Part shown: piece after piece, positions 28,075 through 38,411 of the stretch | How positions within the stretch are numbered: the first letter of the stretch is position 1 | Layout of the letters: every line of letters begins with the position of its first letter | From: Wolbachia endosymbiont of Oedothorax gibbosus | GTDB taxonomy: Bacteria; Pseudomonadota; Alphaproteobacteria; Rickettsiales; Anaplasmataceae | Assembly (NCBI RefSeq): GCF_936270435.1 | Contig: NZ_OW370567.1 | Location: 1,620,634 to 1,684,633, forward strand | Length of the DNA: 64,000 nucleotides | Direction of reading: 5' to 3' | Position numbers and translations under genes: made by a program | Notes under the pieces: model-generated | The model's input: only the letters and a program-made list of their open reading frames with translations | The model's database searches: none | Told to the model about the DNA's origin: nothing

Positions 28075-29055
28075 ACCTCAGTTATGGATTAGAAAATAGA
28101 TAAAAGTATAACTAAGAAGAGGGAAACAGGGTAAACTCGAGTATTTTAGTAATAATAAGAGGTTACCCATGAAGAAAGATATTACAGAACTGTACTGTTG
28201 CGTCGAGGATTTTTGTCGTGCGGTAGATGATAATTTTGCAAATAGGTTCTTATCAAACGGCAAAAAACCAACCAGAGTACCAGAAATAGCGCACTCAGAA
28301 ATTCTAACCATAATCCTATTATACCATAAATCACCATGTAAAAACTTCAAGGCTTTTTATCTTTGTTATCTTCAGTTATTCTATAGATCAGAGTTTTCAA
28401 AGCTGCCTTCATATCACAGATTTATTGCCTTAAAGCCGCGAGTTTTGTGGTATTTAGCATTACTTTTGCAATGGTTTTGTGAACAAGCAAAAATGACCGG
28501 GATTTCCTACATAGATTCTACTTCAATAGCAGTATGCCATCGAAAAAGAATCTCAAGAAATAAGGTTTTCAAAGGATTAGCAGAGTTAGGAAAGAATACT
28601 TACGGCTGGTTTTTTGGTTTTAAATTACATGTAGTAATCAATGAAATAGGTGAAATTCAAGGTGTTACGCTAACCAGAGGTAACGTCGATGACAGAAAAC
28701 CTGTACCAACTCTAACCAAAAAACTAACTGGACTTTTGTTTGGAGATAAGGGCTATATAAAGAAAGAGCTCTTTGAGAAACTATTCGATAGAGGTCTAAA
28801 ACTCGTCACTAAAGTGAAAAAAGGTATGAAAAATGCACTGATTTCGCTGAAAGAGAAGATTTTACTAGGGAAAAGATCGATTGTTGAAACGGTTTTTGGC
28901 TGCCTAAAAAACAAATTTGAACTTGAGCACACTCGGCATAGATCCACAGTAAATTTCTTGGTACATATTTTTTCTACCCTCATTTCTTATTCAATGCAAT
29001 CGAAAAAGCCCTGTATTTCTCAGCTTTACTTCGTTGGTTAATCCATAACTGGGGT
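28075..29055 (+). mobile_element. IS982-family element, copy 3
   Basis: The element is 981 bases, flanked by TAAAA on both sides, inserted in the IS4-type remnant. Confidence 0.9.
28169..29041 (+). CDS. IS982-family transposase, copy 3
   Basis: The 290-residue product is intact and identical to the other copies. Confidence 0.93.
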   Translation: MKKDITELYCCVEDFCRAVDDNFANRFLSNGKKPTRVPEIAHSEILTIILLYHKSPCKNFKAFYLCYLQLFYRSEFSKLPSYHRFIALKPRVLWYLALLLQWFCEQAKMTGISYIDSTSIAVCHRKRISRNKVFKGLAELGKNTYGWFFGFKLHVVINEIGEIQGVTLTRGNVDDRKPVPTLTKKLTGLLFGDKGYIKKELFEKLFDRGLKLVTKVKKGMKNALISLKEKILLGKRSIVETVFGCLKNKFELEHTRHRSTVNFLVHIFSTLISYSMQSKKPCISQLYFVG

Positions 29056-30259
29056 TAAAAAGGGCTTGAAAATCTTTTGGCGCAACGAGCACTTGATAAA
29101 GTTTCTGTCTCATCACACCAAATAAAACTGAAAAATTTAAACGGTACTCGGCAATTTGATCTGGGTTCCAAGGCCCTTGTGCATCACACATATGAAGCGA
29201 TAATATATTGCACATGACCAAGTTTGCCCAAAATTCTTGTAATACAGCCTCTCCAGAAAAATTTTCTAACTCTGCTCCTACTTTGAGTCGTTTCCTCTAT
29301 GTGCCACCTTAATACATAAGCTTTGCTCCAAAGTCTCGGTCAAAAACTCTGTTTCTCCGTTGGCTAATGTCAGCTCTTACTTTCTGTCCTTTCATTTTAT
29401 TTTTTAGCTTTTCATTTTCTAATATAAAATCAAAATCTGATTCGCCAGCGTTCCCATAGCTTGCTATAATTTCTTTTTTGCAAGCGAAAAATAAAATCTA
29501 CTTCCAAATCATCATGCTGCTGAATCTGAAGACGATCATAGATAAATAATAATTTCTTTTGATTTAATGAACGCATTTGAGTGATAACTTCGGGTAATTG
29601 CTCTTCCGCCAACGTTTGTTCCCAAGCCGCAAGGCGAGCACTGCAAATCAGTGAAGTACATAAATCAACAAACAAATTGCCAGCGGTGCCTGTTGTTCCA
29701 TTTGGTTCAAACTCGGATACAATTTCCTCAGAGCTGGGTAATCTCATACCAGAACCATCTGCTGCAATAAGTCTATAGCCTCTCCAGCTCAGATTCATCT
29801 TGATAGGCTGTTTGGATGCTTAAATTCTTTAAAACCTGTATTTATACCTTGCTTTAGAAAAAGCTTGCTTTGAGGGTACATGTCAATGGCTCCATAAGTT
29901 CACATTCTATTCCCAAACTTTTTTTAACTAACTTTAAAATCATAGAAAATACTGTCGTAAAAGCTTGTTCGCGTGAAACTCAACACAATGGATTCTCTGA
30001 AAAGCTTTCGAGTATATTATATTTTTAATTTGTAGAATAAAATTTTTTCCTTTTTGCATGCTTCACCTAAAAAGGACACATTTTAAACTTCTTTGTTGAA
30101 ATAAAATAGAAACAAAAGTGCTGTTTCCTGCGGCTTCTGGATAATTTAATGGTAAAAGTTTTAGAGAGAAATTTTATACACTATCGCTGATATTTTTCCT
30201 TAAGTTGACGCCATTGTCTGTTCAGATGCATGGCTAATGCTGAAACAAAAATTCCAGTG

Positions 30260-30280
30260 CTCCGCCAACAATGTTGCAAA
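30260..30280. repeat. Inverted 21-base repeat near the recombinase 3' end
   Basis: This site, containing GCCAACAATGTTGCAAA, is a perfect reverse complement of 33862-33882 on the other side of the recombinase gene. Here it lies inside the coding end (NLQHCWRS). It may be an attachment-site core or a duplicated gene end. Confidence 0.6.
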
Positions 30281-30885
30281 TTTTGCTTTTCTTCTCCATT
30301 ATGTCCAGAAGAGTTTGGCAGCTCTTTTATGCGGAACACCACGTTTACATCCTCAATGTCAATTCTCTTAACTAATGTTCTAATAATATCACGTTTAATT
30401 AGCCAGTCTGCGTTATCAAGGTTTGATGTAATATTGGAAGAAAAGTCTTCTAAATTGGTTACAATCAGAGTTAGTTCCTGTTTTAACTTCTTTTGATCGA
30501 ATATCCTTTTTTTCTCCTCTTCAATTGCTTTTAAGCTCTGTTTCATGGCTTTAATTCGTGGTTCAAATTCTTCTTGATTATTGAGCATAACTATCAATAA
30601 GTCTAGCAATACCACGTTTTAATTTATTTTCTTGTTTCTCTAGTAAATCGCTTTTTTGATCCCACGATGATTTTTTAAACTCTGAAAGTCTACGTTTGTA
30701 TTCTTCTAAAATTCTATTTGGATTTTTTAATAAATGCTTAACTTCTTCCCACACAGCTGTTTCTAATGCATCTGTACGAATGTGTTTATTATCACAAATT
30801 TTGTTACCACCAAAACGGTAAGAATCTCTACCAATACAACGATAATATGCATAATGATCAACTTTTTCTCCTCGTTTATTTCTTA

Positions 30886-31748
30886 GAACCTGTTCATAAT
30901 CTTTTAAGGAGTAAAGAAGTGAAAGCAAGAACGACCATTTGTAAGCTAGTGTTGAGTTTCCGCTCGCAATTTTTCCACAAACGCCTACATTTTTCCAACC
31001 AAGCAAAAGAGCGCTCAACAACCCATCTCTTTGGCAGTACAACAAAGGTGTGTAATTCACTTCGCTTTATTACTTCGACCGTCGAACCAATAGTTGCTTT
31101 TATTTGTGTTGCAAAATTTTCTCCAGTGTAGCCTGCATCAACAAGTATATTTTTAACTTCAGAGAGTTTTTCTTTAGCATTTTCGACCATTTTCATGGCA
31201 CTGCTGCGGTCGGTTGCTTCTGCCGTTGTTACATAAATCGCGTGTGGTAAACCTTGTGTATCTACTGCAATATGGAGCTTTATTCCTGAAATTTTTTTAC
31301 CTGCATCGTAGCCCTTATTTTCAGCAGTATCTGCATTTTTTACGCTCTGAGCATCAATTATACAAAAACTAGTTCTTTCTTTCCGACCATTGCTGATACG
31401 TGTCTCTCCAACTAATTTTTTTTAATACACGCTCCAAAGTACTTTCTGTATCTTCGCTTGGTTTTTCACTCCATTTTTTAAAATATTCGTAACAACTTCG
31501 CCATTTTGGAAAATCTTTTGGCAGCATTCTCCACTGACAGGCACTTTTTAGGACGTACAGCACTGCACAAAATACATCATACAAATCAAGTTTTCTTGGT
31601 TTTGTTTTCTTCCTACTACTCTCCAGAATTGATCTGATTTTTTCAAATTGTTCTCGACTTATGTCACTTGGGTATAAATTTCTCATATATCCTTATTCAT
31701 ATACATCATCTCATAGTTTATCACTTTTTTGAGATTATGAACAGGTTC
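30886..31748 (-). mobile_element. IS5-family element resembling ISWpi1, copy 1
   Basis: The element is 863 bases with ends GAACCTGTTC and TTA on both sides. Two frames, 31369-31686 and 30894-31196, encode the two halves of the transposase. The first has PSDISREQFEKI and QWRMLPKDFP, the second VDAGYTGENFA and [13 protein letters not shown]. The halves overlap in different frames between, as in ISWpi1, where frameshifting joins them. Other copies are at 37331 and 53515. Confidence 0.85.
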
Positions 31749-31751
31749 TTA

Positions 31752-32598
31752 GAACCTGTTTAAAATCTTCGTAATAGGAGAGAAATGAAGGAAAGGACAA
31801 TCATTTGCAAACTGGTGTTGAGTTTACGTTCGCAATTTTTCCACAACCGCCTACACTTTTCCAACCAAGCAAAAGAGCGTTCAACGACCCACCTCTTTGG
31901 CAATACAACAAAGGTATGTTCGTTTTATTACTTCAACGGTTGCACCAATAGTAGTTTTTATTTGAGTTGCAAAATTTTCTCCTGTGTAGCCAGCATCAAC
32001 CAATATATTTTTAACTTCAGAGAGGTTTTCTTTAGCATTTTCGACCATTCTCACAGCGCTACTACGATCAGTTGCTTCTGCAGTTGTTACATAAATTGCA
32101 TGTGGTAGACCTTGAGTATCAACTGCGATATGGCCCTGAAATCTTTTTACCTGCATCATAGCCCTTTTTCTCAGCAGTATCTGTGTTTTTAACACTTTGA
32201 GCATCAATTATACAGAAACTGGTTTTCTCTTTCCTACCATTGTTGATACGAATCTCTCCAACCAATTTTTTTTAAAACTAATTCCAACAAACTTGGTTCT
32301 TCTCCATTCTTTTTATTCCACATTTGAAAATAGTAATATACGCTCTCCCACCTTGGAAAATCTTTTGGCAACATTCTCCACTGGCAACAACTTTTCAGTA
32401 CGTATAAGACTGCACAAAATACTTCATATAAATCAAGTTTTCTTGCTCTTGTTTTCTTCCTGCTACTCTCTAGTATTGGTCTGATTTTTTCAAATTGCTC
32501 TCGACTTATATCACTTGGATAATTTTTACGCATAGATACACCTCTTTCTTAAATCTATGCCTATTTTACCTCATCTCTCCGAGATTTTAAACAGGTTC
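31752..32598 (-). mobile_element. Diverged IS5-family element next to the ISWpi1-like copy
   Basis: Its ends are GAACCTGTTT, close to those of its neighbour, and it shares a single TTA with it, then TTA on the far side. The transposase halves are 32234-32533 (PSDISREQFEKIRPI) and 31881-32207, with about 80 percent of residues alike to the neighbour by eye. The reading frame is interrupted near 32220 and 31920. Confidence 0.75.
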
Positions 32599-33472
32599 TT
32601 ACAGGACTTCCGTAATATGCATAACAACAACGCTTACATACAATTAAACCTTGTAGTAAATGCTTTGCTCCTCTTTCTCTTGTCCTGGCTATTTTTCTAT
32701 TTTCAGCTAGTTGTTCTTGAACTATATCAAATACATCCTCGTCCACTATATTTGGCACTTCAACATAAATCCAATTTGCTTTTTCAACAGAATAAGTAGA
32801 GTAATTATCTTTCGGTTGTTCACAAGAATGTTTTTGTGGTCTTATATGTTGTACCTACTTTTGTTTTACCAAAAGCTGCTTGTCCTTTGTAAGCAGGGTT
32901 TTTTAACATACCCCAAATTACACTTCTATCCCAGCACTTTTTCCCTGTTCGTGTTATAATTGACATAGTATTTAGCCGACGACATACTTCTTGCCCTTTC
33001 TCTTCCCACCCACAAAAATACTTTCCGAACAACATCAGCTTCTTCTTCGTTTATTTCAAATAAAGCTTGTCCTCCTCCAATATATTTATCTATATAACGA
33101 TAACCATAAGGAGCTCCTCCCATTACGCTTACACAACCTTTATTAGCCGCATAAATCTTTCCACGACGACTTCGTTCCATAATTTTCGCTCGTTCATATT
33201 CTGCTATCATACCTTGCATTTGTAACAGCAATTGAGATTCTGGATTATCATTAACCTCATAATTTAAGAAAACCGCTTCTGCTCCTACTTTCTGAAATTC
33301 TTCAAGTAATACCATTTGATATGCATATTTTCTAGATAAACGATCAGGAGAATGAATGTAAATCCTGTCAATTTTGCCTTCTATTACTTTATCACGTAAT
33401 TTTTCTAGACCAGGACGGACTAACACTGTAGCCGTATCAATAAATTTATACTCACATCTGTACCAATCCATA

Positions 33473-33724
33473 CTAATTTGCTTCTCTAAAGCTGCAACTT
33501 GGCTTGCTATTGTATTTTCTTGCGCTTGTTTCCCCGAAGAAACTCTTGCATATAAACTCACTGTTACCATTTGATCCTCCTTGAATCCCATTTTTATGTT
33601 TTAAGTTTTTTTGACTTACTTGCTTTGACGCTGCTCTTTCATAAGCATCTAACAAATACTTTCCTGCCAACCGGTTAGGTTCATAGCTACAGCTAATTCG
33701 TATAGCTAATCTCTTATTTCCCAT
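33473..33724 (-). CDS. Small protein upstream of and overlapping the recombinase
   Basis: The frame from the ATG at 33724 (MGNKRLAIRISCSYEPN) has a good AAGGAAAG ribosome-binding site and gives 83 residues. It overlaps the recombinase start by about 98 bases in another frame. The first 60 residues are basic and look real, the overlapping tail less so. It may be a small gene of the same mobile element. I do not recognise a family. Confidence 0.4.
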   Translation of the reverse strand: MGNKRLAIRISCSYEPNRLAGKYLLDAYERAASKQVSQKNLKHKNGIQGGSNGNSEFICKSFFGETSARKYNSKPSCSFREAN

Positions 33725-33861
33725 GATCTTTCCTTGAAATAATATGTTCATATCATTCATTGAAGCTGATGGTTAATCGATTATTAGCGCTATAAATAAA
33801 TGGCACTTTTGTTTTTGGACACAGAAGTTTTCGAGAAATGCTTTTCTCTAATTTTATGTTT

Positions 33862-33882
33862 TTTGCAACATTGTTGGCGGAG
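33862..33882. repeat. Inverted 21-base repeat upstream of the recombinase
   Basis: It is the partner of 30260-30280. It lies 290 bases upstream of the recombinase start in non-coding sequence, where phage attachment sites usually lie for large serine integrases. Confidence 0.6.
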
Positions 33883-33892
33883 TAGTTATAAG

Positions 33893-34055
33893 GGCACTGG
33901 GATGACAGGAGAAGGAAGCACTGGGATGACATTATAAGGGCACTGGGATGACAGATAGAGGGGCTACTCGGATGACATTATAGGGGCTACTTGGATGACA
34001 AGAAGAGGGCACTGCCGTCATAAAGGAACCAGTGTCAGCTACTTTCATGAAACCA
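33893..34055. repeat. Cluster of half palindromic elements
   Basis: Six units of the type GGCACTGGGATGACA or GGGCTACTCGGATGACA follow each other at 17-30 base spacing. The region 33725-34182 contains no other feature, except the inverted repeat. Confidence 0.7.
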
Positions 34056-34182
34056 TTCTTTTTTCTAGGTTATGCAAGAACTCCTTTGTATTCTTTTGAA
34101 AATGATTTATACTCTTGTTAGCTTGACAATTCGATGTAAAAGTGCTACTGTATGCTCTTTAATAAAGCATTAAGGAGGTTAT

Positions 34183-34817
34183 ATGAGAAAAAGAAATTAT
34201 ACTGGAGGATTCGATGATATAGTAGATCGTATATATGACTTTCGGCCTAATATAGAAAAAGCTATGAAAGAAAAAGATACGAGTATAGCACGTGCAATAG
34301 GGTATATTGCAGCAGTAAGTAGCATAATAGGTTGTTTGGTCGGAGCTCCTGCAGGATTAGGACTTAGTTTTACAGCTTTATCACCTTTAGTTATAGGTGG
34401 AGCAGTTGGTGCTGTATTTCCAGCTTTGTTAGCACTTTTGGCTATAGGAGCACGCTATTACCTTCGCAATGATATTAACGAATTGAAAAAGAAAGTAGGC
34501 TTTGTGGAGAAACGTGTAATAGCAGCCCTTATGCCTTTCTTTATTCCTATGACGTCGCTAGCATAGCAACAGGAGTTGGCCTTGCTGTAACCGCAAATGC
34601 TGTTCTCCCTGGTATATTTGCAACTTGGTGGTCAGTAGCAGCGGGTGCAGGAATAGGGGCTATAGCACTACTTGCAGGAATAACTACAGCAGTAATTGTT
34701 ACAGGAAAGTTTGCAGGAAATCTATTTGAATATATTATTCCAGATCAGTATGTGATTGGACCAAGAGTTACTCAAGCAGAACAGAAAAATGGTCTAGCGA
34801 GAGATCCTACTAGCTAA
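34183..34817 (+). pseudogene. Small membrane protein with Gly/Ala-rich helices, frameshifted
   Basis: The first frame (to 34566) encodes 127 residues with two hydrophobic Gly/Ala-rich segments (residues 38-65 and 70-92) and then stops shortly after LMPFFIP. In the next frame the protein continues as YDVASIATGVGLAV and reaches WWSVAAGAGIGAIALLAG and a hydrophilic tail ending RDPTS. One missing or extra base near 34550 would rejoin them into about 210 residues with four membrane segments. The start has an excellent AAGGAGG ribosome-binding site. I do not recognise the family. Gly-rich helical hairpins of this kind occur in membrane-active or effector proteins, but that is only a thought. Confidence 0.6.
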
Positions 34818-34923
34818 CTTAAAGTGGTAGAGACTCTCATCTTTAGCGAGCTTCAAGGTAATTGGTTGCTATTTGCGAAAATATTTGCATAATTTAAGTA
34901 ACATTACTTAATAAAAATTAACT

Positions 34924-35451
34924 ATGGAGCTTAATAAGATTGCAGCATCGATTTTACTTTCTGGGCTAATCATTATGATAGTTAGTAATGTAGTTGATAT
35001 GCTTTACAGTCCAGAGGAATATAAGATTGAACACCAAACGATAGTAGCTGCTGGCAGCAATGGATCTCAGCAGAAAATTGAGCAAGTGGCGCTGGATATT
35101 GGAGCGCTCATGCAGAATGCTAGCTTTGAGAAAGGTAAGTCAGCAGCAAAAAAATGTATAGCTTGCCATAGTTTTGAGAAAGGTGGAATGAATAAAGTAG
35201 GACCAAACTTATGGAACGTAGTTGGAAATAAAAAGGCTCATCTTGGTAACTCATTCAATTACTCAAAAGCAGTGCTTGAAAAAGAAGGAAAATGGGGATA
35301 TGAGGAGCTATTTGCCTTTTTAAAGAACCCAAAAGCCTATATAAAAGGTACACGTATGGCATTTGCAGGTATTTCCAATCCACAAGAAATTGCAGACTTA
35401 GTCAGTTATTTGCGTTCGATGAGCGATAGTCCGGTTGCTTTGCCAAAGTAG
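34924..35451 (+). CDS. Membrane-anchored c-type cytochrome
   Basis: The 175-residue protein has an uncleaved N-terminal anchor (residues 7-24) and a class I cytochrome c domain in the periplasm. The haem motif is CIACH near residue 77. Other family marks are GPNLWNVVGN and the Met ligand in GTRMAFAG near residue 148. It resembles CycM-type cytochromes of alphaproteobacteria, which pass electrons from the bc1 complex to cytochrome c oxidase. The next gene begins one base after its stop. Confidence 0.9.
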   Translation: MELNKIAASILLSGLIIMIVSNVVDMLYSPEEYKIEHQTIVAAGSNGSQQKIEQVALDIGALMQNASFEKGKSAAKKCIACHSFEKGGMNKVGPNLWNVVGNKKAHLGNSFNYSKAVLEKEGKWGYEELFAFLKNPKAYIKGTRMAFAGISNPQEIADLVSYLRSMSDSPVALPK

Positions 35452-35452
35452 T

Positions 35453-36190
35453 ATGGATTACTGTAAATTGTTTGATGGAAATAATGGTCACATAGCATAT
35501 CAAAAGCTACAAGGAAAGAAAGCTTCTGTAGTTTTTTTCGGCGGATTTGCATCCAATATGGATGGAACGAAAGCAACTGCTATTTACAAATTTTGCCAAG
35601 AAAATGGCGTAGCACTTGTGCTATTTGATTATTTTGGTCACGGTCATTCAAGTGGTGATTTTATTGATTACACGATAAGCGATTGGCAAAAAAATTGTGC
35701 TAAAGTGATAAGTGAATTAACTAGCGATAAACAAATAATTATAGGTTCAAGTATGGGGGGATGGCTGATGCTGCTCACTGCCCTTCAATTTCCAGAAAAA
35801 ATTGCAGCATTAATCGGCATATCGTCTGCTCCTGATTTTACTGAAGATTTGATATTCAAGCAATTGTCAGGCAAGCAAAAGGAAGAACTAGATTCTAAAG
35901 GTGCAATAGATTTTACTTCAGAGCATTGTACATACAAAATAACTAAAAATTTGATCGAAGATGGCAGAAAGAATCTTCTTTTAAACAAAGAGACAATAGA
36001 TATAAACTGTCCTGTGTGCTTATTGCACAGTATTAATGATAAAGATGTTCCTTATCAAACTTCATTAAATTTAGCTGAAAAAATTAAGTCAACCGATGTT
36101 GAGGTGTACTTGATAAAATCAGCAGAGCACAACATGTCTGACAATCATTCACTGGAAGTTTTATTTAGGACTATTAGAGCCATGTTATGA
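35453..36190 (+). CDS. Alpha/beta hydrolase
   Basis: A serine hydrolase of 245 residues with the nucleophile elbow GSSMGGW near residue 97, an acid in INDKDVPY and the His in SAEHNMSD. The oxyanion region is FGGFASNMDG. The start at 35453 (ATG, one base behind the cytochrome stop) is preferred to a TTG at 35435. Similar proteins in Rickettsiales are annotated as hydrolases or thioesterase-like proteins; the substrate is unknown. It is coupled with the cytochrome gene by position. Confidence 0.85.
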   Translation: MDYCKLFDGNNGHIAYQKLQGKKASVVFFGGFASNMDGTKATAIYKFCQENGVALVLFDYFGHGHSSGDFIDYTISDWQKNCAKVISELTSDKQIIIGSSMGGWLMLLTALQFPEKIAALIGISSAPDFTEDLIFKQLSGKQKEELDSKGAIDFTSEHCTYKITKNLIEDGRKNLLLNKETIDINCPVCLLHSINDKDVPYQTSLNLAEKIKSTDVEVYLIKSAEHNMSDNHSLEVLFRTIRAML

Positions 36191-36272
36191 TTAATCTTTT
36201 GAATTATTTGCACTAAAAAAAGCTATCGTTTCTTAAACCATTCTGCTGAACGGACACAAGCTTTGAGAGAAT

Positions 36273-38296
36273 TTAATGAAAAGCTTTTATTTCCACCGCT
36301 AATGCTAACATTGCTAATTTACTAACTATATTCCAAAGTGCTGGAGTTTTTTCTTCCACTATTTTGCTAATGTCATGAAATTCACAGTCAATGGAGTTTA
36401 AGCTGGAATATACATCTTTCCTGCTATTACATCGGTATAAGTAACATGCTGGAGTATCTCCTATATAGTATATTAGCGGTTCTGCAGAACTGCTTTTAAA
36501 TATGTCAATGGTTGGTACACCTTCTTGTATAATAACGCTATTAATTGCTATTCCTTCTTTTATCTTTTTCATTTTATGACGCTTTTTTTTATTGAGGTTT
36601 AATATTTCCTCTCCACTTGTTGCCGTTATAATGCCCATCCCATATGTGCCATTGCTTGCTTTGATAAAAACGTAAGGTTGTGTTTTTATTTCATATTCCT
36701 CATATTTTTTTTGCACTAGAGATAATATTTGGTCAACTTTAGTTGCTACTGCTCCTAGTGATGAATCATCATTAAAATTAACTCCATTGCAGTTTTCTGT
36801 AAGCGCAGAAATAAGCCATGGATCTATTTTAAATTCGCTACAAAACTCGGACGCTAATTCTTTATAGATTTCAAAATACTTAAATTTCTGCCTGCTATGC
36901 CAACCATATAGTGGGCTTGGTACTATATCTTGCTTTACGTCTTTTAGCATGTCTGGTATGTGGCTCGTCATATCGCGGTTCAGTATAATAACATCAGGCG
37001 CAAATCCTGAAGTTGTCTTTAATAGAGAGTTTTCTTTCACAATAGCTTCATACGGTTCTATTAAATTGTACGTTTCATTATGAAAGAGGCCAATTCTAGT
37101 TTCAAAACCTGCGAGTTGCAGTATTTTCTCTATGGCAAATACGTTTTCTATATACATTTTATTTCGTGTGTAATTCTCCGGTATTATGAGAGTCTTTTTA
37201 TATTGTTTTGTTTCAAAATAACTTTTTATTAGTTTTGCTGCTATTGCTCTTGATATCTCACTTAGATTGTTGAACCCCGCAGGAAATAAATTAGCGTCTA
37301 CTGGAGCAATTTTGTAGCCAGAGTTTCTAAGAACCTGTTCATAATCTCAAAAAAGTGATAAACTATGAGATGATGTATATGAATAAGGATATATGAGAAA
37401 TTTATACCCAAGTGACATAAGTCGAGAACAATTTGAAAAAATCAGATCAATTCTGGAGAGTAGTAGGAAGAAAACAAAACCAAGAAAACTTGATTTGTAT
37501 GATGTATTTTGTGCAGTGCTGTACGTCCTAAAAAGTGCCTGTCAGTGGAGAATGCTGCCAAAAGATTTTCCAAAATGGCGAAGTTGTTACGAATATTTTA
37601 AAAAATGGAGTGAAAAACCAAGCGAAGATACAGAAAGTACTTTGGAGCGTGTATTAAAAAAAATTAGTTGGAGAGACACGTATCAGCAATGGTCGGAAAG
37701 AAAGAACTAGTTTTTGTATAATTGATGCTCAGAGCGTAAAAAATGCAGATACTGCTGAAAATAAGGGCTACGATGCAGGTAAAAAAATTTCAGGAATAAA
37801 GCTCCATATTGCAGTAGATACACAAGGTTTACCACACGCGATTTATGTAACAACGGCAGAAGCAACCGACCGCAGCAGTGCCATGAAAATGGTCGAAAAT
37901 GCTAAAGAAAAACTCTCTGAAGTTAAAAATATACTTGTTGATGCAGGCTACACTGGAGAAAATTTTGCAACACAAATAAAAGCAACTATTGGTTCGACGG
38001 TCGAAGTAATAAAGCGAAGTGAATTACACACCTTTGTTGTACTGCCAAAGAGATGGGTTGTTGAGCGCTCTTTTGCTTGGTTGGAAAAATGTAGGCGTTT
38101 GTGGAAAAATTGCGAGCGGAAACTCAACACTAGCTTACAAATGGTCGTTCTTGCTTTCACTTCTTTACTCCTTAAAAGATTATGAACAGGTTCTAAGATC
38201 TATAGAGCTATAAAATGGCAATGTAAGGCCGTTAAATTTTGCTACGAACCAATTATCTATACTTCTTTCCAAATATGGGTGAATTATGTTTTGCAT
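36273..38296 (-). pseudogene. gshA: Glutamate-cysteine ligase, split by an IS5-family element
   Basis: GshA makes gamma-glutamylcysteine, the first step to glutathione. The gene starts at 38296 (MQNIIHPYLERSIDNW), is cut after DLRNS-coding sequence by an element (37331-38193), and goes on with GYKIAPVDANLFPAGFNNLS. Removing the element and one TAA duplicate gives an intact frame of 385 residues with FIKASNGTYGMGI as the nucleotide-binding motif, typical of the proteobacterial-type ligase. As it stands only the piece from 37157 could be translated (294 residues), lacking the substrate-binding N-terminus. Glutathione synthesis is therefore probably lost in this strain unless a second copy exists. 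Confidence 0.85.
37331..38193 (+). mobile_element. IS5-family element resembling ISWpi1, copy 2
   Basis: The length is 863 bases (edges within one base), with GAACCTGTTC ends and TAA on both sides. Transposase frames are 37393-37710 and 37883-38185. The second half is open upstream of its first ATG (CIIDAQSVKNADTAENKG), so the halves are joined by a frameshift near 37690. Confidence 0.87.
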
Positions 38297-38411
38297 CTGC
38301 ACTTTAAATGTTATAAGGAAGGTACTATATTATAAGCTATAGTTAAACATATTTAGTAAATTTGACTAGCGATTAAAGTATAATGAGATTATTATTTAAA
38401 GTGATAGAAAA

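Larger units (their letters stand above)
27928..30010 (-). pseudogene. IS4-type transposase remnant, cut by IS982
   Basis: Minus-strand pieces of one transposase can be read. Near 30000-29830 there is FSENPLC and VSREQAFTTVFSMILKLV. At 29430-29798 there is WRGYRLIAADGSGMRLP (with the first catalytic Asp) and LFIYDRLQ. At 29056-29220 there is NPDQIAEYRLNFSVLFG. The C-terminal part beyond the IS982 (near 28060-28020) shows KYTRQS and DPTGKIV with stop codons between. Several frameshifts and stops make it dead. 27928-28074 holds the non-coding end, which is shared with 16441-16600. Confidence 0.7.
30181..33570 (-). pseudogene. Large serine recombinase (phage-WO integrase type), broken
   Basis: The start at 33570 (VSLYARVSSGKQ after the Met and Val) is chosen for its AGGAGG ribosome-binding site. 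The N-terminal catalytic domain has the nucleophile Ser in ARVSSGKQ, HSPDRLSR, and EYERAKIMERSRRGK. The recombinase domain follows (WGMLKNPAYKGQA), then a zinc ribbon with CKRC and YYRC, then a coiled coil and the C-terminus ending RQLKEKYQR. Damage includes frameshifts near 32995, 32840 and 30590, and a pair of IS5-type elements (30886-32598) in the zinc ribbon. Across the pair the frame joins as YYGSPV-RNKRGEKV. Such recombinases integrate phage WO and related elements in Wolbachia. No other phage gene is nearby. Confidence 0.85.

Noticed and set aside
30181..33570. A complete WO prophage around the serine recombinase
   Set aside because: No capsid, tail, baseplate, terminase or replication gene is in the window. 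Only the recombinase remnant and a small upstream frame remain.
33893..34055. Regularly spaced short repeats, CRISPR-like at first sight
   Set aside because: The units are halves of the palindromic element with irregular spacing of 17-30 bases and no unique spacers. No cas gene is near.
38362..38384. A sigma-70 promoter for hslV (TTGACT and TATAAT)
   Set aside because: The spacing is only 11 bases. The TATAAT may still be a -10 box, but no pair can be supported.
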